NCBI GenBank assembly: GCA_037974335.1
Contig: CM075760.1
Coordinates: forward strand, 49,000,469 to 49,064,468
Direction of reading: 5' to 3'
Length of the DNA stretch: 64,000 bases
Origin: Prionace glauca
Lineage: Eukaryota > Chordata > Chondrichthyes > Carcharhiniformes > Carcharhinidae
Below the pieces are notes generated by a model, which did not search any database, was not told the DNA's origin, and saw nothing but the letters and a program-made list of their open reading frames with translations. Below, piece by piece: positions 30,655 through 41,357 of the stretch (within the stretch, counting starts at the first letter, position 1; each line of letters begins with the position of its first letter). The position numbers and the translations under genes were made by a program.

Positions 30655-31215
30655 ATTGTAGTAAACTAAAATCAAGGGGCTCATAGGAAGAATTCTATAC
30701 TGCCCCCCCATTGCCAAGGGGCAAAAAACATTAGCGGATGTCATATATGGACCTCCAAACTGCAGTGGTGATGTTGGGAATGGCATTAAACACAAAATCA
30801 GAGATGCATGTGATAAGGGAGTATTGGTGATCATGGATGATTTTAATTTGCACATAGATTGAGCAAATCAAATTAGCCACAATGCCTTAGAAGAGAATTC
30901 CTGGAATGTATAAAGGATGGTTTAATTGACCAATATCTGGAGGAACCAACTGGAGAGCAAGCCAGACTGGGTACTGTGCAGTGAGAAGGGAATCCTTGCC
31001 AATCCAATTGTACCAGACCCCTTCGGGATGAGCAACTGCAACATGATAGATTTTTTAAAATCAAACTGGAGAATGAGAGAGTTGATTCGGAGACGAGGGT
31101 GCTAAATCTTAAGAAAACTATGAGGTTATGAGACGTGAGTTGGCCTTGATAGATTGGGGAGAATTACTTTAAGAGATGACAGTGGATAGGTGGCACAGGG
31201 AGCAATCCTGTGATT
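30655..31215 (+). mobile_element. Old CR1 endonuclease-region fragment
   Basis: Plus sense shows Y-G-P-P-N, then V-L-V-I-M-D-D-F-N-L-H-I-D and N-W-R-M-R-E-L, matching the G-D-F-N-L-H-I-D motif and the following part of ORF2. Many stops. Older than family I copies. Confidence 0.65.
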
Positions 31216-31219
31216 ACAA

Positions 31220-31890
31220 CCCAAGAGGTCCTGCTTTTTAACTTTCTACCTATCTCCCTTAACTGCTGTTGCAGGACATCGTCACTCTTCCTACCTCTGT
31301 ATCAACATGTACCATGGCCACTGGTTGTTCACTCTCTCACTTCAGAATGCTTACTGCCCTTTTAGAGACTTCCTGGACCCTGACACCAGGGAGGCAACAC
31401 AACATCCTGAAGTCTCTTTCATGCTCACAGAAGCACCTATTTGCACCCCTAACTATAGAGCTCCTTATAACTATTGCTCTAGTGCTCTTTGTATCTCCCT
31501 GCTTAATAACAAAGCCAGCCGTGGTGCCAGTGCTCTGTTTGCTGTATTTATCTCCTGATAGGCTATAACCGTCCAACAGTATCCAAAACAGTGTACTTGT
31601 TAGAGAAGGAGATGACCACAGGGGATTCCTATGCTGACTGCCTGCCCCTTCTAGCAGTCACCCATCTATCTGCCTGCCTTGGGTGTGGCCAAGTTTCTAA
31701 AGCTCCTATCTATGACACTTTCCGTCATCTTCATTCTGCTAAGTGCATCCAACTGTTGCTCCAACCTATCCATGCTGGCCGTAAAGAGCTGCAAGTGGGT
31801 GGATTTCCTGTAGATTTAGTCATCTGAGACGCTAGAAGCATCACAGATCTCCCACATCTCACAAGTGCAGCACTTAACCGCACTGACTGA
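31220..31890 (-). mobile_element. Old LINE ORF1 fragment (helix plus esterase-like region)
   Basis: Minus sense 31576-31337 includes A-I-V-I-R-S-S-I-V-R-G and M-L-C-C-L-P-G-V-R-V-Q-E-V, close to V-V-I-G-D-S-G and V-C-C-L-P-G-A-R-V-Q-D-V of CR1 ORF1. Farther upstream a helix-like coding remnant is visible near 31800-31700. Opposite in sense to the neighbouring ORF2 fragment, so a separate insertion. Confidence 0.55.
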
Positions 31891-32124
31891 CATTTTGAGC
31901 ACCAATTAAATTATTTAAGAACATTTATAAAACTCTTACCTTCACTTTTACCTTCTTGCAGTGTCCTCTTTTTTAGGTAAATTGGGGTTGTTCTCCTTGG
32001 AGCAAAGTAGATCGATAGAGGTGTACAAAGGTACATGGAGGTGTCAGGTACATGGAGGTGTCGAAGTTTACACATGTACAAGCTTTCTGGGTCATCCAGT
32101 CTCGAAACATTGGTTCTATTTTCT
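31891..32124. other. No gene; LINE-like scrap
   Basis: GGTTGTTCTCCTTGGAGCAAAG near 31988 resembles minus/plus LINE C-terminal remnants. Otherwise nothing. Confidence 0.35.
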
Positions 32125-32290
32125 CTGAAGTGGAGATGGTGGCGTTGGACCGAGGTAAACACAGTAAGAAGTCTCACTGCACCAGATTAAAGTCCAATGG
32201 GTTTACTTGGTAGCAAAATCCACTAGCTTTCTGTGTGCTGCTCGTTCGTCAGGTGAGTGGGAGTTCTGTCCACAAACAAGGCATAGAAAG
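32125..32290. repeat. Fold-back repeat, left arm
   Basis: GTGGAGATGGTGGCGTTGGA, AGTAAGAAGTCTCACTGCAC and TGGTAGCAAAATCC, then GTCAGGTGAGTGGG. Same family as 7865-8010. Confidence 0.6.
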
Positions 32291-32599
32291 ACACAAACTC
32301 AATTTACAAAATAATGGTTGGAATGCAAATTTTTGCAGGTAATCAAGTCTTAAAGGTACAGACAATGTGAGTGGAGAGAGCGTTCTATTCTCTCTCCATA
32401 GATGCTGTCAGATCTGCTTAGATTTTACAGTAATTTCTGTTTTTATTTCCCTTTATTTTTAGTTCTCTGTCACCGCTCTGCCTCATCAATGAGATGCTCT
32501 GATCACCGCTCTGCCTCATCTCTGCCTGCATCAGAGAGTTGATGCAGTTTGATGGACAAGTTGTCTCCATTCTGAACAATGGGGAACAAGCCCCTCCCA

Positions 32600-33060
32600 C
32601 TTAATGACATCATTGCCCTCTACAAACATGGCGGCCGCCAGTACGCACTGCTGCATATTGCCCCCAATAAAGATGGCGAACGTTAACCCGGGACGAACCT
32701 GAGGAGCTGCGGCCCTGCTCGGTACAAACTGGGTCCGGGAAGACCTCTTCCGCGGTTTGTTACTTACATCAATGCTTACGCATCGTTTTCACCCACCTGG
32801 GCGATCCATTGCTCTCTCCGTACCGCCAATCACCTCGAACAGATTTCCCAGCCCAAAACAAAGCCCGCTTTCCACCGCCATTACTCACACTGCGCATGCT
32901 TCAATAAAAGCTGGGCCCGCCCCTCTTTCGCTCCTATTGGTTGGAGGACCGAACGCCGTTCAGTCCTCCAGCACCGCCCCCTCTTCGCATTGGTCCGCGC
33001 CGCCGTCGATCAGCCGGGCATTGTGTCAGTGACTTGCTATTTGTCCAATAATAACAGGGT
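32600..33060. promoter_or_regulatory. CpG-rich promoter-like stretch
   Basis: Two YY1-like ATGGCGGC/ATGGCGAA sites (about 32626-32640 and 32671-32680), an NRF1-like CTGCGCATGC (32890-32899), CCAAT boxes in both senses (CCTATTGGTTGG at 32933-32944, GCATTGGTCCG near 32988) and GC boxes. Looks like a bidirectional housekeeping-type promoter. No coding exon that it could drive is recognised in the window. Confidence 0.45.
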
Positions 33061-33424
33061 CTCAGTGTAACAATGACCCACACACAGGCTCCAGTCCAAT
33101 CAGAGTGGAGATGGAGCACAGAGAAAACACAGCAAAACACTGACTGACTCTGAGTGAAACATAAACAGTGTTTGTTCACATAATAAGAGTCACATTGCAG
33201 TATTTTAGTGAACACAGCATTAGATCCAATGTAATGATAATACAGTCGGTATCCAGTACACCATAACCAAAGTTTAGGTTTAATTTGATAGTGTGAGTGA
33301 GTCATGGTCTATTGATATAATGTATTTAAATTCCAGTGTGTGTTACTCTGCCACTGTCAGTATCAGACAATAACCTGTCTGTTATTCCAATTCTGCTGTA
33401 TTTTATAACGTCGATGATAGTCAT
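33061..33424. other. No feature recognised
   Basis: AT-rich stretch with nothing supported. Confidence 0.4.
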
Positions 33425-33585
33425 GACATAGAGATGCAGGCGTTGGACTGGGGTAAACACAGCAAGAAGTCTCACAACACTAGGTTTAAATTCAACCAGT
33501 TTATTTGATAGTAATCCCACAAGCTTTACTATCACATAAACTGTTTGGACTTAAATCTGGTGTTGTGAGACTTCTTACTGTATTT
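33425..33585. repeat. Fold-back repeat, both arms
   Basis: Left arm AAGAAGTCTCACAACACTAG and right arm CTGGTGTTGTGAGACTTCTT enclose a short loop with GCTTTACTATC; the outer piece is GCAGGCGTTGGACTGGGG. Confidence 0.7.
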
Positions 33586-34185
33586 TACAACTGCAGCTCC
33601 TGGGGCTGACTGGAGTCTGGTATAATAATAATCACAAAGGTTGGTTTCAGTGTCTCTGAGGTCATTTGAACTGCAGGTAATCTGACCTTGAGGGAGACAA
33701 GAGGCCCAACAAACATCCGATTATAATAGGAGGACAAGATGTAAGGGAGCAATGATATTTTAAAGTGTCTGTGTTATGGTGAGTGTCACTGGGAAGTGAG
33801 TGATAAAACAGAAGTGGAAACATTATAACAAAGACACATGTGACTGACTCAGCCTGACTGAGAGCTGTTATATTTGGTGAGGGAATAATGAAGGCATGAG
33901 GATCTCCTGAGATTCTCGATATCTGAGGTGTATCTGTTAGAGGAACTGAAAATAATCAGTTCCTTCTCATGGTTATCTGTAGTTCTCAAGTTACACAGAT
34001 ACATAGGAAACAGATCTGACAGTTCATCAAACCCAAGGGTTTAATCTTCTGTTTCAGACACGTTGTGACTGAAAAGATCAAATATTAAAATCTTACGGGG
34101 GAAACATTCAAAATGCCACCAAAATGAGTGAACTATTTCATTAATCCAATTCACAATAACTCTGTCAATATTCATCTAATTTTCT
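33586..34185. other. No gene recognised
   Basis: About 600 bases. No supported gene, repeat family or regulatory site. Confidence 0.4.
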
Positions 34186-34314
34186 TTTAAACTTATTATT
34201 AAACCTGCTTCTAGCACCTGTCAGGTTGTGCATTCCAGATCATAATGTGTAAAAAAATCTCCTTATCACCCCCTTCAATTCTGTTTTCAGTTATATTAAA
34301 TCTCTATGTTCTCT
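34186..34314 (-). mobile_element. Old LINE 3'-end scrap
   Basis: CTGCTTCTAGCACCTGTCAG then GTGCATTCCAGATCATAA is the complement of a decayed C-terminal coding region. Confidence 0.4.
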
Positions 34315-35030
34315 GCTTAAAGTCCAGATTGTAATAACTGAGAGAAGTTTAGGCAGAGTTTACTGATACAAGACCCAGATTATAAGACTTGAGAGAGTTT
34401 TAGGGTAGAGGTTACTGACTCACGGCGAACATTGTAATAACTGAGAGAGGTTTAGAGCAGTGGTTACTGATACAAGGCCCAGATTGTAATAACTGAGAGA
34501 GGTTTACAACAAAGAATACTGATACTAGGCTCAGACTGCAATAACTGAGAGAGGTTGAGTGCAGAGATTACTGATACAAGGCCCAGATTGTAATAACTGA
34601 GAGAGGTTTAGGGCAGAGATTACTGATACAAGGCCCAGATTGTAATAATTGAGAGAGGTTTAGGGCAGAGATTACTGATACAAGGTCCAGATTGTAATAA
34701 CTGAGGGAAGTCTAGGGCAGAGTTTACTGATACAAGGCCCAGATTGTAATAACTGAGAGAGGTTTACAGCAAAGAATACTGATACTAGATTACTGATACA
34801 AGGCCCAGATTGTAATAACTGAAAGAGGTTTAGGGCAGAGATTACTGATACAAGGCCCAGATTGTAATAACTGAGAGAGGTTTAGGGCAGAGATTACTGG
34901 TACAAGACCCAGATTGTAATAACTGAGAGAGGTTTAGGGCAGAGATTACTGATACAAGGCCCAGATTGTAATAACTGAGAGGGGTTTAGGGCAGAGGTTA
35001 CTGATATAAGGCCCTGATTGTAATAACTGC
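34315..35030. repeat. 52-base minisatellite
   Basis: About 13 to 14 tandem units of 52 bases built on TTTAGGGCAGAGATTACTGA, TACAAGGCCCAG and ATTGTAATAACTGAGAGAGG. Outer units are more diverged; inner units (34560-34980) are nearly identical. One unit is partly deleted near 34790. Confidence 0.92.
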
Positions 35031-35135
35031 CCAAAGATGTGAAGGTCAGGGGGATTAGACGGTATTGTGGGGTTACGGGAATCGGGCGAAATAGTCTTGA
35101 TGTAGACTTGATGCACTTTCGGGATTTTATGATTT
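35028..35135 (+). mobile_element. HE1-like SINE 3' fragment
   Basis: GCCCAAAGATGTGAAGGTCA and GGGGTTACGGGAATCGGGC fit the central and 3' parts of a SINE. Decayed, no head. Confidence 0.5.
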
Positions 35136-35187
35136 TAATGGTGGGGGGGCGGGTAGTTTGATATCTGGGGGAGAGTGTTGCAACACA

Positions 35188-35477
35188 GTGGCACGGTGGT
35201 TAGCATTGCTGCCTCTAAGCACGAGGGCCCCAAACTCGTTTCCCAGCTTGGGTCACTGGCTGTGTAGAGTTTGCACATTCTCCCCATGTCTGCACGGGTT
35301 TCCTCCAGATGCTCTGCATTCCTCCAGCAGTCCAAAAGACTTGCTGGTTAGATGCATTGGCCATGCCAAATTCTCCATCAGTGTTTCCCGAACAGGAATG
35401 TGGCGACGAGAGAATTTTCACAGGAATTGCATTGCACTGTGAATGTAAGCCTAATTATTCGTGATACTAATAAATAA
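35188..35477 (+). mobile_element. tRNA-derived SINE with TTCACAGGAA tail
   Basis: Head GTGGCACGGTGGTTAGCATT, central region GTTTGCACATTCTCCCC, 3' end TTTTCACAGGAATTGCATTG and GATACTAATAAATAAA. Same subfamily as 29895 and 53662. Confidence 0.8.
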
Positions 35478-35714
35478 AACTAAACTGCAGGTCAAGGTGC
35501 CGCTGTGACAATGCACCCTCTTGTTTAAACACTCTGCAATGCTGAGACTGCGGAGAGGAGTGAACAACAGGGAGTAGAATTGCAGCTTCTCTCCCCCCAT
35601 TGAAACTGGGATTGTTGCTCCATCTGCTGCACCTCCCCACCACATCCACTGGGGGCAATCTGGACAATGGGCTGCAGGCAGACCTCACTGCGCCTGCGCC
35701 ACAATCACTCACCG

Positions 35715-35847
35715 CCGACGGCCATCTTGCGTTGCCTGGGGAGACGGCCAGCGGCCATCTTGCGTTGCCAGGGGAGACGGCCGGCGGCCATGTTGCGTTG
35801 CCAGGGGAGACGGCCAGCAGCCATGTTGCGTTGCCAGGGGAGACGGC
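35715..35847 (+). repeat. 33-base tandem array with YY1-like cores
   Basis: Four units with CCAT at 35722, 35755, 35788 and 35821. Each unit has GGCCATCTTGCGTTGCC or GGCCATGTTGCGTTGCC followed by GGGGAGACGG. CCATCTTG and CCATGTTG fit the YY1 core CCATNTT; GTTGCC is a half X-box. The array sits in a CpG-rich stretch upstream of a promoter candidate. Since 33 is divisible by 3, all frames stay open; these are not thought to be coding. Confidence 0.8.
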
Positions 35848-35849
35848 GT

Positions 35850-36330
35850 CCCACGCGCTGTACTCTGGGGGAATTCCCGTCCTGCACATGCGTCCAGGCA
35901 GTTCCATTTTAATCTTTTAATATTTTGAATCTTGATGATTATTATTCAAATCCTCACCCGTCAGACTTTCGGTTCCTTCTCCATTCGGGAAAATCGTTTC
36001 TTTTATTGCGTCTTTTTTTCAATCACACCCGCGCGGTGCGCTCTGGGAAAATACTACAGCACATGCGCGGTTCCGCCACCTGCCTCTTTATAAAAATATG
36101 TATTTTATTTAATTTTAATTCCGCTCCGGGCGGGATTTCCGGGTGGGAATTTCTCTCACTTTCTACATTTCTGAACTGCCGCTTTTTCCTCGACGGGGGG
36201 GAGGGGCTGATGGTGACGTCACGGAAATATGGCGGCTGGCCCCGCCTCTCTACAGGACCCGGATGTTCCGCCAACGAGCAGCGGCCGGGTCGGAGTGGGC
36301 AAGAGGTGAGTGGAGCAGCGCCCGGGCGTG
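35850..36330 (+). promoter_or_regulatory. CpG-rich promoter with possible first exon
   Basis: Contains CATGCGCGG (36062-36070), a ATATGGCGGC YY1-like site near 36226-36235, GC boxes, and a donor-like CAAGAG/GTGAGTGG at 36305/36306. The GC content is well above that of flanking DNA. The gene it would serve is not identified; it might be another zinc-finger family member lying outside. CR1 remnants begin 230 bases downstream. Confidence 0.45.
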
Positions 36331-36561
36331 TTACAGCGACCCCCGTTGGCCAGGAAGGGAAATAGCAGCAGCTCAGTCTCTGCCCAAAGGTTTCCCCAGT
36401 TCAGCTGCTCAGAGACACTGGGAGCCTCTTCAACTGGAAACTTCAGCTTCTCACATTCACCCCCTGTGTTCAGTCATTGTTTAATTGACAACCTCTATAC
36501 TGAAATCAGAAACAACTTGTCCACATTAAAAGGGGATGGGAATCCGAACAATTCTGCTCAA

Positions 36562-38664
36562 AAAGCTCAGCAGAAATAAATTCCAATGGTAAAGAAGGAA
36601 CGTAGGAGAAGGGATAATCAGCCGTGGTTATCGAAGGAAATAAAGGAGAGTATTAAATTAAAAGCTGATGTGTTCAGAGTGGCCAAAAGCAGTGGGCGAA
36701 TAGAAGATTGGGAGAGGTTTAAAAATCAACAAAGAATAACTAAGAAGTTGATAAAGAAATGAAGGATAGACCATGAAGCTAAACTAGCACTAAATATAAA
36801 AAAGAACAGTAAGAGTTCTTACAAATATATAAAGGGGAGGAGGCTGGCTAGAGTGAATGTTGGACCCTTAGAGGATGAGAGGGAGGATTTAGTGGTGGAA
36901 GATGAGGAAATGGCTGAGGCCTTAAATAAGTTTTTTGCCTCAGTCTTCACGGAGGAGGACGTGAATAGTTTGCCGGATATTAAAGATAGAAGGATGGTAG
37001 GAGTTGGGGGCCTGAATGCGATTACTGTCACTAGAGAGGTAGTGCTTGATCGACTAGCGGGACTGATGGTGGACAAGTCCCCAGGACCGGATGGAATGCA
37101 TCCCAGGGTTCTGAAGGAAATGGCAGAGGTGATAGTAGATGCCTTAGTGATTATTTACCAAACTTCGCTGGATTCCGGGGAAGTGCCGGAAGATTGGAAA
37201 ACGGCTAATGTTACGCCACTGTTTAAAAAAGGTAGCAGGTAAAAGGCAGGGAATTATAGGCCGGTTAGTTTAATGTGTGTTGTTGGAAAAATGCTGGAAT
37301 CTGTCATCAAAGAAAAAATAGCGAGGCACCTAGAGAAGAATTGTTTGATAGAGCAGACGCAGCATGGATTCGTTAAGGGGAAGTCGTGTTTGATAAATTT
37401 ATTGGAATTCTATGAGGATGTGACTAGTGCGGTAGACAGAGGGGAACCAGTGGATGTGGTGTTTCTCAATTTTCAGAAGATGTTTGATCAGGTGCCGCAC
37501 AAAAGCTTGCTTCAGAAGGTTAGGGTGCATGGAGTTGGGGGTAAGGTGTTAGCGTGGATAGGCTGTCTAATAGGAGGCAGAGAGTTGGTATCAATGGGTG
37601 CTATTCTGATTGGCGGTTGGTAACTAGTGGAGTGCCCCTGGGATCGGTGCTGGGACCTCAGCTATTTACCATTTATATAGATGATCTGGAGGAGGGGGCT
37701 GAGTGTAGGATGTCAAAATTTTCTGATGACACAAAGATGAGTGGAAAAGCAAACAGTGCGGAGGGTGTGGAAAGTTTGCAGAGGGATCTAGATAGGCTGA
37801 GCGAGTGGGCGAGGACCTGGCAGATGGAGTACAATGTTAGCAAGTGTGAGGTTATCCACTTTGACAGGAATAATAGTAGAAGGAATTATTATTTAAAGGG
37901 CAAAAAGCTGCAGCATGCTATGGTGCAGAGGGACCTGGGGGTCCTTGTGCATAAGTCGCAAAAACCCAGCCTGCAGGTGCAGCAGGTGATCAAGAAGGCA
38001 AATGGTATGCTGGTCTTTATAGCGAGGGGGATAGAATATAAAAGCAGGGAGGTCTTGCTGCAACTGTACAGGGCACTGGTGAGGCCGCAGCTGGAGTACT
38101 GTGTACAGTTTTGGTCGCCACACTTGCGCAAGGATATTTTGGCCTTGGAGGGAGTGCAGAGGAGGTTCACTAGGCTGATACCGGAGATGAGGGGGTTGGA
38201 CTATGAAAAGAGACTAAATAGACTGGGTCTGTACTTGTTGGAGTTTAGAAGGATGAGGGGGGATCTTATAGAGACGTATAAGATAATGAAAGGGATGGAT
38301 AGGGTAGAGGTAGAGAGTTTCTTCCCGCTTAGAAAGGATAGCAGGATTAGGGGGCACAGCCTCAAGATAAGGGGGGGGGGGAGCAGTTTAGAACAGAGTT
38401 GAGGAGGAACTTCTTCACTCAAAGGGTGGCGAATCTCTGGAATTCTCTGCCCGTTAAAGTGGTGGAGGCTACCTTGCTAAATATATTTAAGTCACGGGTA
38501 GATAGTTTTTGGTAGGCAAGGGAATTAAGGGTTATGGGGAGAAAGCGGGAAAGTGGAACTGATCCACTTCAGATCAGCCATAATCTTATTGAATGGCGGG
38601 GCAGGCTCGAAGGGCTAGATGGCCTACTCCTGCTCCTATTTCTTATGTTCTTATGTTCTTAAAA
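36562..38664 (+). mobile_element. CR1 LINE (family I, older subfamily), 5'-truncated and broken
   Basis: Runs from the linker between endonuclease and reverse transcriptase to the tail (TTCTTATG units). Open pieces: 36853-37242, 37273-37623 and 37554-38402. It has a stop at 37240 (AGGTAA where copy B has AGGCAA), an 8-base loss near 37562, S-D-D-T in place of A-D-D-T in the catalytic block, and a long G-run near 38370. Diverged from copies A and B throughout, so it comes from an earlier wave; the piece at 63728 belongs to the same subfamily. Confidence 0.9.
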
Positions 38665-38892
38665 GGCTCTGCTTGCTTTGAAATTTCAATTGAAATGTTC
38701 AAGATGAGAATTTATAGATACAAGTCATGTTGTATGTGGAACACTCATGATGCCACAATAAGATCAGTACAGACATCTCACAGGGTTGTGTGAGTGGAGA
38801 AGGTGTCAGAGATGGAGTGGTTAAATACAGAGCTACAGGGTCTGAAGGTCAGTTTTGGGTAAAGAAAAATGACAGTACAAAGAACAGAGAAA

Positions 38893-39245
38893 ATTACAGC
38901 CCAGGATCATACCATTCTGCCCTTCAAACCTTCACTGTCCATGCTGTCCGACTTAACTAAAACCCCCTATCCTTCCGGGACCATATCCCTCTATTCCCAT
39001 CCTATTCATGTATTTGTCAAGTGATGTAAAAGTCACAACTGCATCCGCTTCTACTAACTCTCCCCGGCAGCGAGTTCCAGGAACCCACTACTCTCTGTGC
39101 AAACAATCTGCCATGTCCATCTCCTTTAAACCTTGCCCCTCGCATCTTAAAGCATGCCTTCATCGGCCGGGGCATTTTGTTCCTGAACATTATCTGAATC
39201 TCGATGTTACACCCATAGTATCTTCGCTCTGGCCTCAGCCTCAAA
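38893..39245 (-). mobile_element. Old LINE 3'-end fragment
   Basis: Minus sense 39244-39017 includes G-R-L-F-A-Q-R-V-V-G-S-W-N-S-L-P, the C-terminal landmark of CR1/L2 ORF2, with a GTCCATGCTGTCCGACTTAA UTR piece. Broken. Confidence 0.65.
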
Positions 39246-39812
39246 TGCTTTGTGTCAAATCAGAAATGATAAATTGTTTGATGCAATGCCAGGAAAGAAA
39301 CTTTCCTCTTTTGACACCTGCACATATCAGCAAGTCATCCAGTCTACAAGACAATTTAATAGGTTTAGGTGCAGACTAACATAGTTAATCACCATCTGAA
39401 ACATGCTAGGGTGAGGGAAGTCTGTATGATTTCATTTTGGTGCTGAATATGATCAGAATCTCGATGGTACAGTCATATTATCTTTGCTCTGACCTCAGCT
39501 TGAAATGCTTTCTGCAAAATCAGAAATGCTGAATTTTATGAAAATATTTACAAAATAGTGTAAATCCTCTAAGCCATGTTGAATTCTGTCCAAAATGTAT
39601 TTAAGGTTAGCATTTATTTAATATCCTAATCTTATTAAATGATTTTTTTCCCGGAAAAAAATAACTTAAAATAGTCGGTTGCTGTTCATTAGCAATCTCC
39701 TAACATTACTTTCTCCAGAGAAGCTGAAAATATGCTTGCCAGCATTTGTCTGAGTAAGTATAAAGATATTAAATAACTTTTTCATCGAAAGTAACAAGGA
39801 ATTTGTGAACAC
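39246..39812. other. No gene recognised
   Basis: AT-rich stretch, with a GATCAGAATCTCGATGGTA repeat of a phrase in the preceding LINE piece (39200 and 39455) hinting at a partial local duplication. Nothing else. Confidence 0.4.
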
Positions 39813-39828
39813 CTTTTAAAAATTTGCA

Positions 39829-39890
39829 CTGAGCGAACCAAGAATCTTCTGATCCGTAGTCAGACGCGTTACCCATTGCGCCACCGGCCC
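39829..39890 (-). pseudogene. tRNA-Arg(ACG), 3' end truncated
   Basis: Minus sense begins GGGCCGGTGGCGCAATGGGT, with intact box A, anticodon loop CTACGGA (ACG) and stem TCTGA/TCAGA. After GGTTCG the 3' half of the T arm and the acceptor strand are missing, and the sequence passes into a T5 run at about 39813-39818 that would act as an RNA polymerase III terminator. Cannot fold as a tRNA; probably dead. Confidence 0.8.
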
Positions 39891-40159
39891 ACATGGGAAA
39901 GTGGGATAGTTGTTACATATTAGCTCCACGTTTCGGAAGTTTCAGGCAGAAACATTGTGAAAAAGTTTGCGTTTGCTTGTGAGGAAAAGGTCCATTATTG
40001 GGATTGTCTTTATTCATTTACGATCATCTCTAATTGCCCTTGAATTGAGTAACAGCAGTTGAACGGGCTGGCAAATTCTCCTCTCGATTAGGACTTGGTG
40101 ATAAACTGAAATGAAACGCCCTTCAGCCAATCCATCATCTGTATTTGCAAATTAAAACA

Positions 40160-40231
40160 AGGTTCTGCTGAGATTTGAACGCGGATCGCTGGATTCAGAG
40201 TCCAGAGTGCTCACCATTACACCACAGAACC
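40160..40231 (-). tRNA. tRNA-Gln(CTG), with T-stem mismatches
   Basis: 72 bases. The acceptor stem GGTTCTG/CAGAACC pairs perfectly, the anticodon stem CTGGA/TCCAG pairs, and the anticodon is CTG. The T stem CCGCG/CTCAG has two mismatched pairs, unlike the usual CCGAG/CTCGG, so the gene may be weak or a young pseudogene. No intron. No strong T-run terminator just downstream. Confidence 0.75.
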
Positions 40232-40636
40232 CAACACGTGCGCACAGCCTGAAAATCGTGGATCAATACTTGTGCCAATTTGAACAGCAGGGAGAAATAT
40301 CAGTCCCGTTGCACAATTATTCGTATATATATTTCCTTTGCTGGTTCCTCCTGTAAAAGCGAGTAGGCTACTTTCCACTGCATTAAATTTCACTGTAACT
40401 GACCGCATTCAAACACCAATGTTTGCATCGAACTGACATCAACCTTACTGCAGTAAATCCACTGAACATCAGCTTATCACAGCTCTGCTTTCATCACACT
40501 GGAAGCCAATGTGAAAATATAAACAATTTCAAATCATAACAGACAGGAAGGAGTGTGTGAGTGCGGACAATTGGCGCTGTGCACATTCCTGTAATCAGTA
40601 TCTGGGAGAATCAGGCAGATGGGATCCTGGGGGTCT
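40232..40636. other. No feature recognised
   Basis: About 400 bases without a supported gene or repeat. Confidence 0.4.
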
Positions 40637-40812
40637 CGTGGTTGGATTCAGCGCTTTCAGATGTCGCAGACTGGCCTCGATATGTGAAGATTTAATGCAT
40701 TTTTTAACGTAAAAGTAAAAAGCTTTTGGGTTTTCCTTTATCCGACTTGCCAAGGACTTCTCGTGCCCCCTCCTAGCTCTCCTAAGCCCTATTTTGTAAC
40801 TCATTCCGAGCT
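40637..40812 (-). mobile_element. Old CR1-like ORF2 linker fragment
   Basis: Minus sense gives Y-K-I-G-L-R-R-A-R-R-G-H-E and N-P-K-A-F-Y-F-Y-V-K, matching the linker between endonuclease and reverse transcriptase (compare S-K-S-F-Y-K-Y-I-K-R-K in copy B). Confidence 0.6.
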
Positions 40813-41286
40813 AAATTGTAACCCTATATAGGTGTTATCAAGTGTTGAAAGTGGCAGCTTGGCCTGGTGTCACACTGGGTACCAGCTTTGAAGAAATGTA
40901 GTAATTTAAAGCTTTTGCAGAATGGCATGATGCGTATTGTAGTGATATGAGTTGACTGTAAGATAAAGTGTGCAAATGATTTGAACACGTTTTAAGTATG
41001 TTTAGACTGATGTGAAGAAAGCAGAGGCATATTTGGGAGAATGAGGCTGTGTGAGAGGGGGATTGTTGCAGAGTGCTTGTGTTTTGGAGGAAGGGTGAAA
41101 GTTTGAGATGCGATTGTGAATGAAAGGAAGGTGTTAACAGCATGAGAGGCTTGTGCGATGTTGCGTATGAGATTTGAGTGAGAGCATTTGTGAGCATTTG
41201 GGGAATGAAAGGACAAAGTAACGAAATTACAATGCTGCCGAGTGTGAAGGAAGAGAGACCATGTGTTGGTAGCGCCAGTCAGAGCA
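40813..41286. other. No gene recognised
   Basis: Contains an unsupported 119-codon minus frame rich in Ser, Thr and His. No domain, no repeats. Confidence 0.4.
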
Positions 41287-41357
41287 GCATTGGTGGTTCA
41301 GTGGTAGAATTCTCGCCTGCCACGCGGGAGGCCCGGGTTCGATTCCCGGCCAATGCA
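41287..41357 (+). tRNA. tRNA-Gly(GCC)
   Basis: 71 bases. Acceptor GCATTGG/CCAATGC pairs perfectly, boxes A and B (GGTTCGATTCC) are canonical, and the anticodon loop CTGCCAC gives GCC. Agrees with the highly conserved vertebrate tRNA-Gly(GCC) as far as I can recall. No intron. Likely functional. Confidence 0.97.

Noticed and set aside
34315-35030. CRISPR-like regular repeats
   Set aside because: Units are contiguous with no unique spacers, and the genome is a vertebrate's. It is a minisatellite.
35467-35920. Repeat-rich reading frames on both strands at 35.5-35.9 kb
   Set aside because: Produced by a 33-base tandem unit that keeps all frames open. No domain and no start context of note.
40838-41197. 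119-codon minus-strand frame
   Set aside because: Low-complexity Ser/Thr/His composition, no domain, no splice or promoter context. Likely chance.
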